Assembly: GCF_026262505.1 (NCBI RefSeq)
Contig: NC_067203.1
Location: 17,372,392 to 17,436,391 of the forward strand
Direction: 5' to 3'
From: Trichomonas vaginalis G3
Taxonomy: Eukaryota > Parabasalia > Trichomonadida > Trichomonadidae
Length of the DNA: 64,000 nt
Position 1 is the first letter of the stretch. Every line of letters begins with the position of its first letter. The notes beneath the pieces were generated by a model. It saw only the letters and a program-made list of their open reading frames with translations, was not told where the DNA came from and ran no database searches. A program made the position numbers and the translations under genes. Positions 18,151 to 28,319 of this stretch are shown piece by piece.

Positions 18151-19443
18151 TTAATCAAAGTCATCAATGTCTTCGTCTTCTGATTTCCATTCGGACTTGA
18201 AAACTTGATAATCTCCTCCTGGTACACTCTGAATGAATTTTTTGTATTTGTTCTGTTTTTTAGAACCTTTTGTAACAGTTTTTTTTTTCAATATCATTTT
18301 GGAGTAACAATTCTCTTCAAATGATTTGACACAATCTTCTGGAAGTGGGGGAAGATGTAATGCTTTTTGTATATCTCCGAGAAAATGCTCTGGATCATTC
18401 CATTCTAAGATTGCAACGTTAACTCTAATGTTAATGTTCTTCCAGGCTCTTGATTTGTCCAAATAGCATGCAATTTTGGAGTTAAACGCTTCATTCATGC
18501 AGGTAGATCCAATGGAAGAAACTTTGGAAACTATGGGTGTCCATTTGTGAACCCAGTCATAGAGCATGAATTGAAGTTGGATCGAATTGACACCTTTTTG
18601 CCATTCAAAGCATTTGTAATTGTGCGGTTCGCAAAAAGAATGATTGCCTACGTAATGGTAGACACAATTCTCCCACATTTTCGTACGTTTGTCAATATTT
18701 TCTTCGGCAAAACATGACCAAAGCCACATACTTAGGCTTGCATTCAGACCCCAGAAAGGTCTCTCTATTTTTTCAATCTTCTGAGTCTTGTCGTTGAAAA
18801 CTTCAACTGTCTTATGAGAAGCTGAGAACTTTGTAAAATCTTTTGAGATATTTTTTGATACATGACCTGGATCGAATCTTTCAAGATGAGAGACGCCAAA
18901 TTCTTTAAAGACAGAGACACTTTTGTTATCTCGGTCTTTAATAATCTCTTTAACATCTTTCAAGATATTGTATTTCTTTAATTGCTTCAAGATGATTCGA
19001 GTTCCAGCACTTTCCATATTGTTGGAAGCTCCGGAATACTGAGCATGCTGTCTGTTTCCACCAATATGGTTGATGTTCACGCATGCAAGAACTCTTTTTG
19101 TGACAGCATCGAGCGCAGTTACTGTACAACTTGGCGAGTTTCGCCTGTGCGTCCATCTTGCATCAATGGATAAGTAACCACTGAAGGACTTTCTCGACAG
19201 CATTAGGGAAATACTTTTAAGTCTTCTAATCTTATCGTCACAAAATCTCTGTTGTCTCATGACACCACTCTTCACAGGGGGCTTAGTTCCACAAAGAGAA
19301 AGAAAGCGAGCACCTTTTGTATATGGCATTCCGGTCATTATGCAAGCACCAAGCATCTGTCGCGCTGAGAGTCGACGACGTTCGTGGAGTAAAATGTTAT
19401 GCATTGCCTTTGTTTTCCGTTTTGGGTGAACAATATGGCCCAT
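18151..19443 (-). CDS. K1 transposase, 430 aa, open
   Basis: DDE transposase expected to cut and paste the element. Visible motifs: IDARWTHRRNSPSCTVTALD (first acidic residue near 100), YSGASNNMESAGTRIILKQL, IIKDRDNKSVSVFKEFG (second acidic residue near 168), FDPGHVSKNISKDF, and CMNEAFNSKIACYLDK (candidate third acidic residue near 318). The pattern resembles Mutator-like/Kolobok transposases, where a SGAME-type motif and a GHV motif follow the first catalytic residue. The C-terminus is acidic (SEDEDIDDFD). The ATG at 19443 is chosen because the motif region begins soon after and the upstream frame lacks similarity. Full length here, frameshifted in K2. Confidence 0.8.
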   Translation of the reverse strand: MGHIVHPKRKTKAMHNILLHERRRLSARQMLGACIMTGMPYTKGARFLSLCGTKPPVKSGVMRQQRFCDDKIRRLKSISLMLSRKSFSGYLSIDARWTHRRNSPSCTVTALDAVTKRVLACVNINHIGGNRQHAQYSGASNNMESAGTRIILKQLKKYNILKDVKEIIKDRDNKSVSVFKEFGVSHLERFDPGHVSKNISKDFTKFSASHKTVEVFNDKTQKIEKIERPFWGLNASLSMWLWSCFAEENIDKRTKMWENCVYHYVGNHSFCEPHNYKCFEWQKGVNSIQLQFMLYDWVHKWTPIVSKVSSIGSTCMNEAFNSKIACYLDKSRAWKNINIRVNVAILEWNDPEHFLGDIQKALHLPPLPEDCVKSFEENCYSKMILKKKTVTKGSKKQNKYKKFIQSVPGGDYQVFKSEWKSEDEDIDDFD

Positions 19444-19496
19444 ACAACAACAAAAAAATGAAATCCCGCCAAAAGTGAAAATTGAATAAAAAGTAA

Positions 19497-20765
19497 TACC
19501 CAGATTTTCCTTACTTTTACCACCCCCTCTAAAGCTGGGGACACCGCCTATCGTTGGGAGTAGCTATTAAATAGAACCACCAAGGGTATTTTTTGAACTG
19601 CCAGTGTAGTGTAAACATCCGACATAATGATTCATTATGCCAAGGTTTGATTCCTATTTAGCCATTTTTTTTTCTTTTTTGGATCATGAATTTTTTTTGG
19701 GTCACTATAAGATTTGTTTCATGTTCTAAATCTGCTGCATATGTAATCTATTTTTATTTACCTATTTTTTAAAAATCTATTGGATTGCCAAATTTGAATA
19801 TATTTAAAATCATAAAAATCCAACAAAACTATAAATATATGTTTTATGCATAGTGCCGATACTCAAATATCAGATTACTTAGATCCATGAATAATATCCG
19901 AATTTTTTTTCTTAAAATTAAACTTCAAAACTTCTTGCAATCTTATTCTTAATCAATTGTAAATTTTTAAAACCATTTTTTAAAATAATTTTGCGTAAAT
20001 TTTATTCTCATGTTGTTTTAATCGAAAATTGATACATTTTCAAAAAAATAATATTGACTTATGAAATTCATTTTTAAGGTGAAATAGTATTGTTTTTATT
20101 AAAGTATATGAATAATATATAAAAAATTAATGAATAATATAAGCAGATTTTTAGTTTACAAAACAAATATGAGCAATGCAATTTCAAACTTTTGCTGGCA
20201 ATTTCGATATTGCTCAAGTTTGTAGTATTTGTGATACCTATAACATCGGCTTAATCAAAATTCGATTTTTCTTATGAGTTATTGAGAAAATTTGATTGCA
20301 ATGAGAAGGATTTCGACGTTTTTGATAAACTAAGAGCTGAGCTTTAGGGGTTCAGTTCATTTATGGCTGTAGTTTGATGCGTAGATCTCTTTTTTATTGT
20401 AAATTCTTTCAGCAGAGATCGAGAATGAATCTTTTGAGAACTTTATGAGTTTTTACACCCGTAAAGAGGTCCTTCGAGGAAAGATAGTCCAGACTACATG
20501 AAGATGTGGGTTAACCAAAAAAATCCGATGGTTTCCCCATATTCATGTAGATCTTCGAAAAAATGAGCACCAAAAAAGCCAAAAAAATAGGCTTTTTATT
20601 GGATTTGTACACTAGATCAATAATCTATTTAGGATCTGACACTCTTTTTAGCCAGAGATATGAGGTCCTTTCTAGGAAAACGATCTATTCATCCATAAAA
20701 AAAATGAATTATCGTTTTCCCCAGAAATTACATGGGGAGTGGTAAAAGTAAGGAAAATCCGGGTA
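19497..20765. repeat. Inner inverted-repeat segment of K1
   Basis: 27-bp inverted ends with one mismatch, TACCCAGATTTTCCTTACTT at 19497 and its complement ending at 20765, bound 1269 bp upstream of the transposase gene. The outermost TA could be a target duplication of a mariner-type insertion. The same segment is in K2 (about 32632-33900), so it was there before K1 and K2 separated. It holds no convincing gene; a 60-codon frame at 20563-20745 has no support beyond being open. Confidence 0.5.
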
Positions 20766-22180
20766 ATTAATAAATATATACTATATCATTAGATGAATAT
20801 TTTGGAATAACATTTTAAAATCGAGGTTTTTCAATGGATAACGGTTCAATCAAAAATTTGACCCCATTTTAGAATCTACATTAAAAATGGAACATTTCTG
20901 TCTTTTCAAAATTCCAAAATAACGTTTCTATTCCTCTCAAAAGTAAAAACAAACTTTATTGGGGAAAAAATATTTTTATTTTCCAAAAAAAATGAAAACC
21001 TTAAATGCAAATCTAATTTGATGCTTTTGTTTGTGATTTTTTGGATTTCGAAAAAAATTTGAAAATTCAGACAAGTTACCATTAACACTAATACGTTTCA
21101 GCGAGTCGGTCCCATCAGAGAAATTTTCATAAATCGGCGATATAATTTATTATTTCAGCAAAATATTCTCAGATCCAACTAGAATAAGGTCAAATTATAC
21201 AAATTTAGCAAAGGCTAGTTATCCTACCTATTCAATTAACTTTAATTTTAAATAATTCAAGACAATTCTCAAAATTACCTTAATAATCGCGTTCTCTTCG
21301 CAAAATGACGATTCATCATTCACTACCAGCATAACTGAGGGCTTGTGCTCACAGAATAATACAGATAATTTACTTATTAATGCAAAATTTAGTACCAAAA
21401 GGTAATCATAGAAGATACAAAAAAAGTTTCTTTATTTTGATTGCTGATTTTATTTCTTCTAAAATTTACCAAATCTAAAAAATCCAAAATTGAATGCTAT
21501 TGAATTTCATGTTTATGTAACATATACTATTTATTATATAAGGAATAAAAATTTTATAGTTTTAATCAAAAATAAAGGTGTACTAAATGCATACAAAACA
21601 AGGTATTTTTTACTCATCCAAAATATGTTAACAGTGCTATTTATATAATCAATATCCGAATTTCGAAATCATTTTGATGAAATCTTTATTTTAAAATTGA
21701 GTTGACTGTTAAAATCACCCGAGAAGAGGGATTATCTCAATGAAAAGTACATAAAATAGCAAACGCACAAGATGGCACTATGCAGCTTTATATTGTTATA
21801 CAGGATGAACATATAAAATGTTTGGAAAACACTTACTTCGTTCTACAAATGTGTATCTCTTTATATCAAAGATTCTTCTCAAATTATTGAGAGACTTCTC
21901 TCAAAAAAAGGAAAATTTGATAACTAAAAAAAATTATGGCATAACCTCTCGTTTTGCATAGATATATATTTACATGGTCACAGAGCTTATTTTCATTGTC
22001 AAAACTTAAAAATTTTTAGTGGACTATACCCTTAAGCAGGCATTCAACATAATTGTATGTTTTTGCTGCACTTTCGTTTATATTATCCATCAATTCGCGA
22101 ATTGTCTCATCACCCCTGACTAGGATGTCGCTTGTTTCACCACTGACAAGGATGTAGCGAATAGTGAACTGTCTAACCAT

Positions 22181-22188
22181 GAAAATGA
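22181..22188 (-). promoter_or_regulatory. Initiator-like TCATTTTC of ubiquitin-like copy iii
   Basis: TCATTTTC directly abuts the ATG, as in the two other copies. It fits the trichomonad initiator (TCA followed by pyrimidine and A/T) and explains the very short leader. Confidence 0.65.
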
Positions 22189-25111
22189 TTTTTAATCAAC
22201 CGATTTTCTAAAACAAATTTCAGGTCAATTGTAAAATAGAAAAATTTTATAATTTTTACTTATTTAAGTTTGGTAAATCAATTATTCTATATGAATTGAT
22301 CTGATACTTTTTGAAAAATTAAATTTGAATGGTTTGAAAATTCCAAAAAAAATGGAATAATTTTTTAAAGGTACGGACACTCCCTTCTAACCAAAATTTT
22401 GGCTTTAAACTCCAGCTGCAGGCTATACATATTATGCATATGTAGAATACGTAGTTTGGAGAAAATCGGCAACTACAATCTAGAGTTATATCATCATCCA
22501 GAATTATCAAAAAAATTTCTTAAATATCACGATAGTGCAATCCAGCACAAGTAGCATATCAGCGCTATATCATAAAACCAATTATATATCAATATAATGC
22601 CGTATATTTGATTCAATTTACAATATTGGTATAAAATTGAAGCTAACTTTATCATGCACTTAGTACTAACAAGTTCAAGGATCTCATATGTCTACTACAA
22701 TTTTAACATTGCATGATGAAACTTGTAATATTACAATGTCTGACAAAGCCCGTAAGAGGCAAAACCGCGGCAAAAGTTCTCAAAATTGAGTGAAGGCTTG
22801 GCCATATAAATATGACTTATTTTCCAATTACGTTATATGGCATAAAACTTGGAAGCAATCAGGAGGTTTAAACCAGAGTTGTACCCACAAAATATTTAGC
22901 CTGAGAAAAGGACCCATATTTATGGTATAGATAGAATAGATCATAAGAAGTTTAACTTGAGACTTGGGAGAAAAACTGTGCAAATTTCAAAAATGAGAAA
23001 ATCAGTGAAAATTGATTACTTATTCAATTAATTTTTTAATCCAAAAACGAAAATATTCAAAAATTTTAAAAAATTATCTTTTACAGTCAAATAAGCCTTT
23101 TTATGCATTTTTAAATCAGTCAAATCGATTTATTATTATTCTTTAAACTATATTTTTGACAAATATTCCTAACATTTCTCATTATATTATTCTCATTTTT
23201 ATTATAATAAAAACCTGATTCTAACTTAAATAATATAGCTCAAAAATGCATTGCAATCAAATCACATATAATGTATTTATTAAATTTGGTTAATTTGAAA
23301 TTTGATATTTCATTTTTTGAATATTTATTGAAATAATGCATGCAATAGTCTGCTCGAAAAAAATAAAACTTATTACAATACGAACGTTCAAAACTTAAGA
23401 AATACATTTCCCAAATGATAAAGAACAAAAACTTTATTGGGAATTACAGGCGTGTAGTGTTTTCTTGTTGTGCAGTAAAGTTGACCAAATTTGCACAACT
23501 TTTCCTGCAAATTTGCACAAATTAATAACATCATATACTCTAATAATATTTGGAATTTTATGGAAATCCTCAGGGCCAAAGTCAAGATATGAGATGATTG
23601 AAAACCAAAAATTGAAATGCATTCATATTTCTCATGTAAAATCCATTTGCATGAGGAACTCTGACTAAAAAACCAAAAAGCTATAAACATGTTAGAAATC
23701 TCCAATATATCAAAAGTTGATGACAATGTTTAACTAAATAATCTTAATAAATTTATACATCATGTCCTGTACAATACATCATCAATATCAACTATTCTCT
23801 AAATATCTATGCGAGCTCAATAAATGTACCAAGGTATCACCGAATTTTCAACGAAAGGAAATGCAGGGGGTAACACCTCGGAGTGAAGGCAAACTTAATC
23901 GCATTTACATTCCAAACATCTTACCAAACTTCCTTTATCGACGTCGTTTAGTTACTTTTGTTCACACGAAAATCTTCCAAGGAAGATTTCTAAAGTACTC
24001 ACAAAATCTAGATTGAGAGGCGGTCAATGACTTTTGAGGGGAAATTAACGCATGGAATTTAATATTATTTAGGTTGATATTCTTGCTTATTATTTCAGAA
24101 AAAAATCTTAAAAATTTCAATATGAAAATTGAAAGCAATTCAAAAAAATTGCTAACATGTAAATTTTAATATCCTAAGCATAATTTCATATTTTGAACAT
24201 TTTTTATTTTTGTTTAAAACTTAAAATTTTGCGAATTTAATATAATTTATAAAATATAATACGTATATATATTTAAAATACACTAAATTTAATTGTTAAT
24301 TGACGTTTTTGGGAATGAATTTTATCAAAACATGCCTGAATCCGAAAATTTGAAAGAATGAATTACACAATCATATATGTAGAATTCAAAATACAAACTT
24401 AAAGATTGTATACGTTTAAAATTATTCAGATTGTGTTTGATTTCCACTCATTCTGTTTCTTTTGAACTCTAACACTAACATTTCATGATGATTACATGAT
24501 CCATTTATACATGGTTGAATTGTTCCAGATTCTACCAGAAAATCAATCCAAATTTCTCAATGCATTCATGTTGATTGGACAAAATTTAAAATTTATCAGC
24601 CTGTTTCCAGAGAAACTCATATATTCCCTAATGAAATGTAATTTTTGCTACATTTATTTCAATCAAATTTCAAAAAATTGACTGCAGAGCTTGAAAAGGG
24701 GATGAATCATGTTGTTATTAGATGTACATATTAGATTTACTATTTCCAAAAAAATGCTCAAATTTGAATAGTTTTTAGAAAATTTGGAATTACACTCCTT
24801 ACATTATATATAATTAAATGTTTAAATTTTATTTATTTTTCCCTTTTAATTTTATAACTTGCTCTATCAAAACTAACCTCTCAATTGAAGGCCACAAAAT
24901 CTAAGTAGTGAGGGTACACAAATTTTGTATGGAGTACGGTTCAATTTTTGAGAGCCTCACTACTTAGATTTTGTGACTACCTTAAAATCCGAAACTAGAA
25001 ATCATCTTCCAAATCGGCAACCCTAAAATATTGGAACAATCAATCTCACTTTATCAAAAGGAAGTATTTAAAAAAATTTAAATGTTTTAAGTTTTAGAAA
25101 TGAAATTAAAT
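22189..25111. other. Intergenic stretch, no gene recognised
   Basis: The first 150 bp are the shared upstream region of the ubiquitin-like family, ending in AATTCCAAAAAAAATGGAAT, the point where copies diverge. Around 22835-22960 and 25015-25090 there are further decayed pieces of the downstream flank of that family (CCCACAAAATATT; compare 17560). Between these, open frames exist (for example 23762-24016) but none has a usable leader, recognisable domain or paralogue. A 21-bp perfect hairpin lies at 24893-24975. Confidence 0.55.
24893..24975. repeat. Short perfect hairpin
   Basis: CACAAAATCTAAGTAGTGAGG (21 bp) at 24893-24913 is exactly inverted at 24955-24975, with a 41-nt spacer. It could be a very small MITE or a footprint of one. 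No target duplication is clear. Confidence 0.65.
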
Positions 25112-25354
25112 TTAGCCAGCAACGGGATTGGGTGTTAAGTGAATACAATCGCCTGGCTGAATTTTGCATGATTCGATTGTGCTATCCTCGCCAAGTACTT
25201 GACCATTAAACAAAAGTATCTGGTTTTCGGCCGGGTAACCTGTCTTTTCCTCAAGCTCTTCCTTCAATTCGCGAATTGTCTCATCATCCCTGACTAGGAT
25301 ATCGCCGTTTTCGCCACTAATAAGGATGTAGCGAATAGTGAACTGTCTAACCAT
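25112..25354 (-). CDS. Ubiquitin-like protein, copy i (80 aa)
   Basis: A single ubiquitin-fold domain starting MVRQFTIRYILISGENGDIL. Alignment to ubiquitin by eye covers the whole length: the T.RELKEELEEKTGYP helix, the ILLFNGQVLGEDSTIE loop, and HLTPNPVAG where ubiquitin has HLVLRLRGG. It ends in AG, not GG, so conjugation is doubtful. Codons upstream of this ATG are open, but the TCATTTTC initiator (25355-25362) sits directly before it, which fixes the start. Divergent from a karyopherin 5' fragment at 25754, the same arrangement as the intact karyopherin/ubiquitin-like pair at 30812/36024. Confidence 0.85.
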   Translation of the reverse strand: MVRQFTIRYILISGENGDILVRDDETIRELKEELEEKTGYPAENQILLFNGQVLGEDSTIESCKIQPGDCIHLTPNPVAG

Positions 25355-25362
25355 GAAAATGA
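25355..25362 (-). promoter_or_regulatory. Initiator-like TCATTTTC of ubiquitin-like copy i
   Basis: Directly precedes the ATG and decides the start. Identical in the two paralogues. Confidence 0.7.
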
Positions 25363-25518
25363 TTTTTAATCTACCGATTTTCCAAAACAAATTTCATGTC
25401 ACTTTTGAACAAGAAAAATTTTATAATTTTTACTTATTTAAGTTTGATAAATCAATTATGTCATCTTATACATAAATTGAAAAAAAATAAATTTGAGTGG
25501 TTTCAAAATTCCAAAAAA

Positions 25519-25810
25519 AATGGAATTTTTTTTCCCTCAAAATTATTTTCAATAAAAATTTATAAATTTTGTTTGCAATCATTTTATATATCAAAAGAAT
25601 TCTAATCTGATTGTAGACTTTTCAAAAATTGAGAGATAAAAACACGCAAAAAAATCATTCAATTTGAATTGTTGGGATTTTTGGAAACAAATTATTGATT
25701 ATTTTTAAAACTTCTAACAACTGAGAAATTATTTCTCAAATAATGGTTTAAACATGGAAGATTTATTTCAAGAATTTTTATCAGAAGATACATCGAAAGT
25801 ATCAATTTGA
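25519..25810 (+). pseudogene. Karyopherin 5' fragment, host duplicate (copy 2)
   Basis: Matches 12711-13000. From ATG 25754 it encodes MEDLFQEFLSEDTSKVSI and stops at 25810, only 18 residues. The start corresponds to the full karyopherin gene (MEELFQDFLSED). Together with the divergent ubiquitin-like gene at 25354 it repeats the gene pair seen at 30812/36024. Only the promoter and the first codons were kept. Confidence 0.7.
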
Positions 25811-25981
25811 CTCCTTTATGCAAATTTTTAAATGCACAAAAGAGTTTTTGCACTTGTACATGTTTAAACATATACTGCACTCATAAAAATGGAGGTAAAC
25901 ACCCTTAAAAAGACTTTTTTTATATATAAAGATGTTAAATAAAACATAGTTTAAACAAATATAATAAAAAAAATATATTTT

Positions 25982-27760
25982 CTATTTTTCTTGGCTTGTC
26001 TTCTTTGCTTCATCCTTTACTTTCTTGAAAGGAGAATCATTTTTGCTTCTTTGAGTGTTATCATGTTCTTTCTCAGCCTTTTGTGCTTCATCTTTAATCT
26101 TCTTGAAAGGGGATTCATTTGTCTTTGGTTTATCTTCTTCAACTGTTTCTTCATTCCTTTCTTCTTCCTCTTCCTGACTTTTATTTCTTGATTTCTTTCC
26201 ATCATCAGGGAGAGAAGCAGGTTTGGGAACTTCCGGAACAGGATCAATTCTTTCCACAGCGACTTTGATGACGTAAGGACCTTTTCCATTTGATTTCTTG
26301 TTATCGAGTTTTGACAATCTTTCTTCTGTTTCCAAAAGTCTTTTCTCGATATTCTGGAGCCTTGCGCCAATTTGGAAAGGAGAAACACCGTTCCTGTCAT
26401 CTTCAATTCTCGCGGAATTATAAGTATGTATTGTTTCAATCGCTGATTTCAGTTTCATCCTTATATCTTTCAATCTTCCAACACAATTATGTTCTCCTTC
26501 AATCGAATCTTTGATCTCGTTCAGCCTGGAAAGTGCTTGTGTCTGTGCGTGCTCGGCATGGCTGAAGTCTCTCTTCATCGTGTCTTGTAATCTGCGAATG
26601 GCAGCAGTGACTTGTTTTTTGCGGTTTGACACTTCTTCATCGACATCGGCGGAAATTGATGTAGAGCCATTTTGTGCCTCGGAATTTAAGTCTTTGGCAC
26701 TTTCGCTGGTAGCATTGAGGGAGGCTTCCATTCCGGAGTTTAGTTTGGAGATCCTGGCTTTAATTACATCTTGAAGATTTTTTAATCTGTCTTTTGTGTC
26801 TTCTGAGCTTTGTATGAGATGTGTCATGGTTTCTTGTGCTTTGCGGCGATTTTCTGTAACTGCTTCGTTCTCTTTCTTCAAGTTTTCCTGTTTTAATGTG
26901 ATATCTTTCATTCTTTTCTGGCAGTATTCGTTTAATTGATTAATGGCGTCTTCGAACTGGTCCCTTGTCTCGTTTATTCGTGTTGGAATGACTTCTTCTG
27001 TGAGATTTGTGATGATTTGTTGTGTTTTCGAAAGTTGAGATTTTAATCCCGAAGTTCCTGCACTTAATTGAGGAGAATCTTCAATCAAGTTACTCAGAAG
27101 CTGGACCTTATGCTCTAGCTGGCCGATTTTAGGAACAATTTCATCAAACTGAGAATTTATTTTTGATTGTTGAGTTTTCAAATTATCTGATGTAGTTTCG
27201 ATCTTTTCGGATATGGCTTTTAATGATTCTTCTAATCTGGCTAGGTTCGTGTCTGTTGCGGCTGATAAATCTGTTAATTTTTGTTTACTCGCTTTTACAT
27301 CGTCTTGCATTGGTTTGATTTTACTATCGACATCAAAACGAACAAATTTCTCAAAGTTAGCAGCTAATGTATCATATTGCCTCTGTAATGGAGTGATATC
27401 TTCAGATTCCATTTGAGCGATACGATCTTTAACTCTATTTAACTGTGTTTTTGCTTCTTCTTGAGAGTGCTCAAGCTTTTGGATATCAGGCTGTAGCTTT
27501 TTCTCCATTTCATTGATCTGAGATTCAAGTGTATGCATTTTAACTTCTTGTTGCTGCTGCATTATCTGTACTTGTGAAGTTAACTCTGCTCTAACGTTCT
27601 GTATGTCGCTTAAACCACTTGTTGATAGCGCGGCTTGATTTTGATTTTTATTTAATTTCGTAGAAGCAGAAGCAGATATTGTTGGTAGCTTTGGAGCTTC
27701 ATCTACATTGTCATCCTCATTAACTTCTGGCTCTTCAATGTCATCTTCAACTTGTGCCAT
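25982..27760 (-). CDS. Coiled-coil protein, 592 aa, unknown role
   Basis: Long helical protein. It starts MAQVEDDIEEPEVNEDDN (acidic), followed by a coiled coil from about residue 60 to 480 (heptads rich in Q, K, E, L; for example QINEMEKKLQPDIQKLEHSQ). A basic/acidic C-terminal tail contains two repeats, SPFKKIKDEAQKAEK and SPFKKVKDEAKKTSQ. The open frame extends 20 codons upstream, but those residues are A/T-rich junk (RKKKIRFFFKIL) and a TCAAAATCC initiator-like sequence lies about 20 bp before the chosen ATG. No enzymatic domain. Cytoskeletal or scaffold roles are typical for such proteins; nothing more specific is supported. Read convergently with nothing; the karyopherin gene lies upstream on the same strand. 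Confidence 0.75.
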   Translation of the reverse strand: MAQVEDDIEEPEVNEDDNVDEAPKLPTISASASTKLNKNQNQAALSTSGLSDIQNVRAELTSQVQIMQQQQEVKMHTLESQINEMEKKLQPDIQKLEHSQEEAKTQLNRVKDRIAQMESEDITPLQRQYDTLAANFEKFVRFDVDSKIKPMQDDVKASKQKLTDLSAATDTNLARLEESLKAISEKIETTSDNLKTQQSKINSQFDEIVPKIGQLEHKVQLLSNLIEDSPQLSAGTSGLKSQLSKTQQIITNLTEEVIPTRINETRDQFEDAINQLNEYCQKRMKDITLKQENLKKENEAVTENRRKAQETMTHLIQSSEDTKDRLKNLQDVIKARISKLNSGMEASLNATSESAKDLNSEAQNGSTSISADVDEEVSNRKKQVTAAIRRLQDTMKRDFSHAEHAQTQALSRLNEIKDSIEGEHNCVGRLKDIRMKLKSAIETIHTYNSARIEDDRNGVSPFQIGARLQNIEKRLLETEERLSKLDNKKSNGKGPYVIKVAVERIDPVPEVPKPASLPDDGKKSRNKSQEEEEERNEETVEEDKPKTNESPFKKIKDEAQKAEKEHDNTQRSKNDSPFKKVKDEAKKTSQEK

Positions 27761-28319
27761 TGATTTTACAAGGATTTTGAAAAAAAAACGAATTTTTTTT
27801 TTCCTTTCGAAATTCTCCAAAAAAAATCCCGGTAGAAAAACATCAAGCTACATTACATTTTCCTTAAATTAGCAGTATGGTGTTGTCGATTGAGGCTGTT
27901 AACATAGAGTTCTTAGGAAGATATATCTTGTGTATTAAAAAAAGTGTTAAAAATTACACATTCTGGAGTGGTGCTCACCACTAAAAAGGTTTGATATAGG
28001 TAAGATTTTAGTTGCCAAAGGATAACACTTAAATTGATCGATTTTGAAAATATGATTACGTAAATTAATAAAACTATATCAGTAAAAGATACTACATCAT
28101 TGTTAAATGCCATATCATCAGAATGGGTATATGTATCTTTCAAAATAATTCATGAATTTTTATAATATGTTTTTTATTCGATATCAATAAGATTTTAAAT
28201 TATCTTGTCTGAAGGCAGTCTATTTGAAGCTAAAATAGTTAAAATTATTCAAATTTAAAATCTTTATATAAATAATTAACAAAAAACAATAAAGTATCAT
28301 AGCATAGATATAATATATT
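27761..28319. other. Intergenic, no gene recognised
   Basis: Separates the coiled-coil gene start from the karyopherin stop. It is A/T-rich. A 76-codon minus frame (27913-28143) has no leader or similarity. The promoter of the coiled-coil gene should be in the first 60 bp. Confidence 0.6.

Larger units (their letters stand above)
17765..22031 (-). mobile_element. Kolobok-like DNA transposon K1
   Basis: 4267 bp, flanked by TTAA at 17761-17764 and 22032-22035. The ends are inverted: GGGTATAGTAAACTC at one side and ACTATACCC at the other, with imperfect similarity continuing for about 100 bp (GAGAGGTTA.GCCATAAT in both ends). It carries a 430-codon transposase on the minus strand. The other half is A/T-rich and holds an inner inverted repeat. 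TTAA targets and a DDE transposase with an SGA.NNMES motif fit the Kolobok superfamily; piggyBac shares TTAA but not this motif. Copy K2 (31367-35630) is nearly identical and in the opposite orientation. Confidence 0.85.
17667..22180 (-). pseudogene. Ubiquitin-like gene (copy iii) split by Kolobok-like K1
   Basis: Host gene of the ubiquitin fold. It starts at 22180 with MVRQFTIRYILVSGETSDIL and has the same TCATTTTC before the ATG (22181-22188) as its paralogues. At 22032-22035 it is interrupted at a TTAA by a 4267-bp transposon and resumes at 17764. With the TTAA counted once, the reading frame runs straight through (LLNGQVLAEDSTIESC), so it was open when hit. Its C-terminus differs from its paralogues: HVLFLYMEA in place of HLTINVVGGY, without a glycine pair. 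The middle (NINESAAKTYNYVECL) has also diverged from the other copies. Now non-functional unless the transposon leaves. Confidence 0.85.

Noticed and set aside
17765-22031. K1 as a piggyBac element because of TTAA
   Set aside because: The transposase has SGA.NNMES and GHV.KN motifs of Kolobok/Mutator-like enzymes and lacks the piggyBac cysteine-rich end.
23388-24016. Overlapping open frames of 84-112 codons on both strands
   Set aside because: No leader, no domain, no paralogue and A/T-rich composition; treated as chance.
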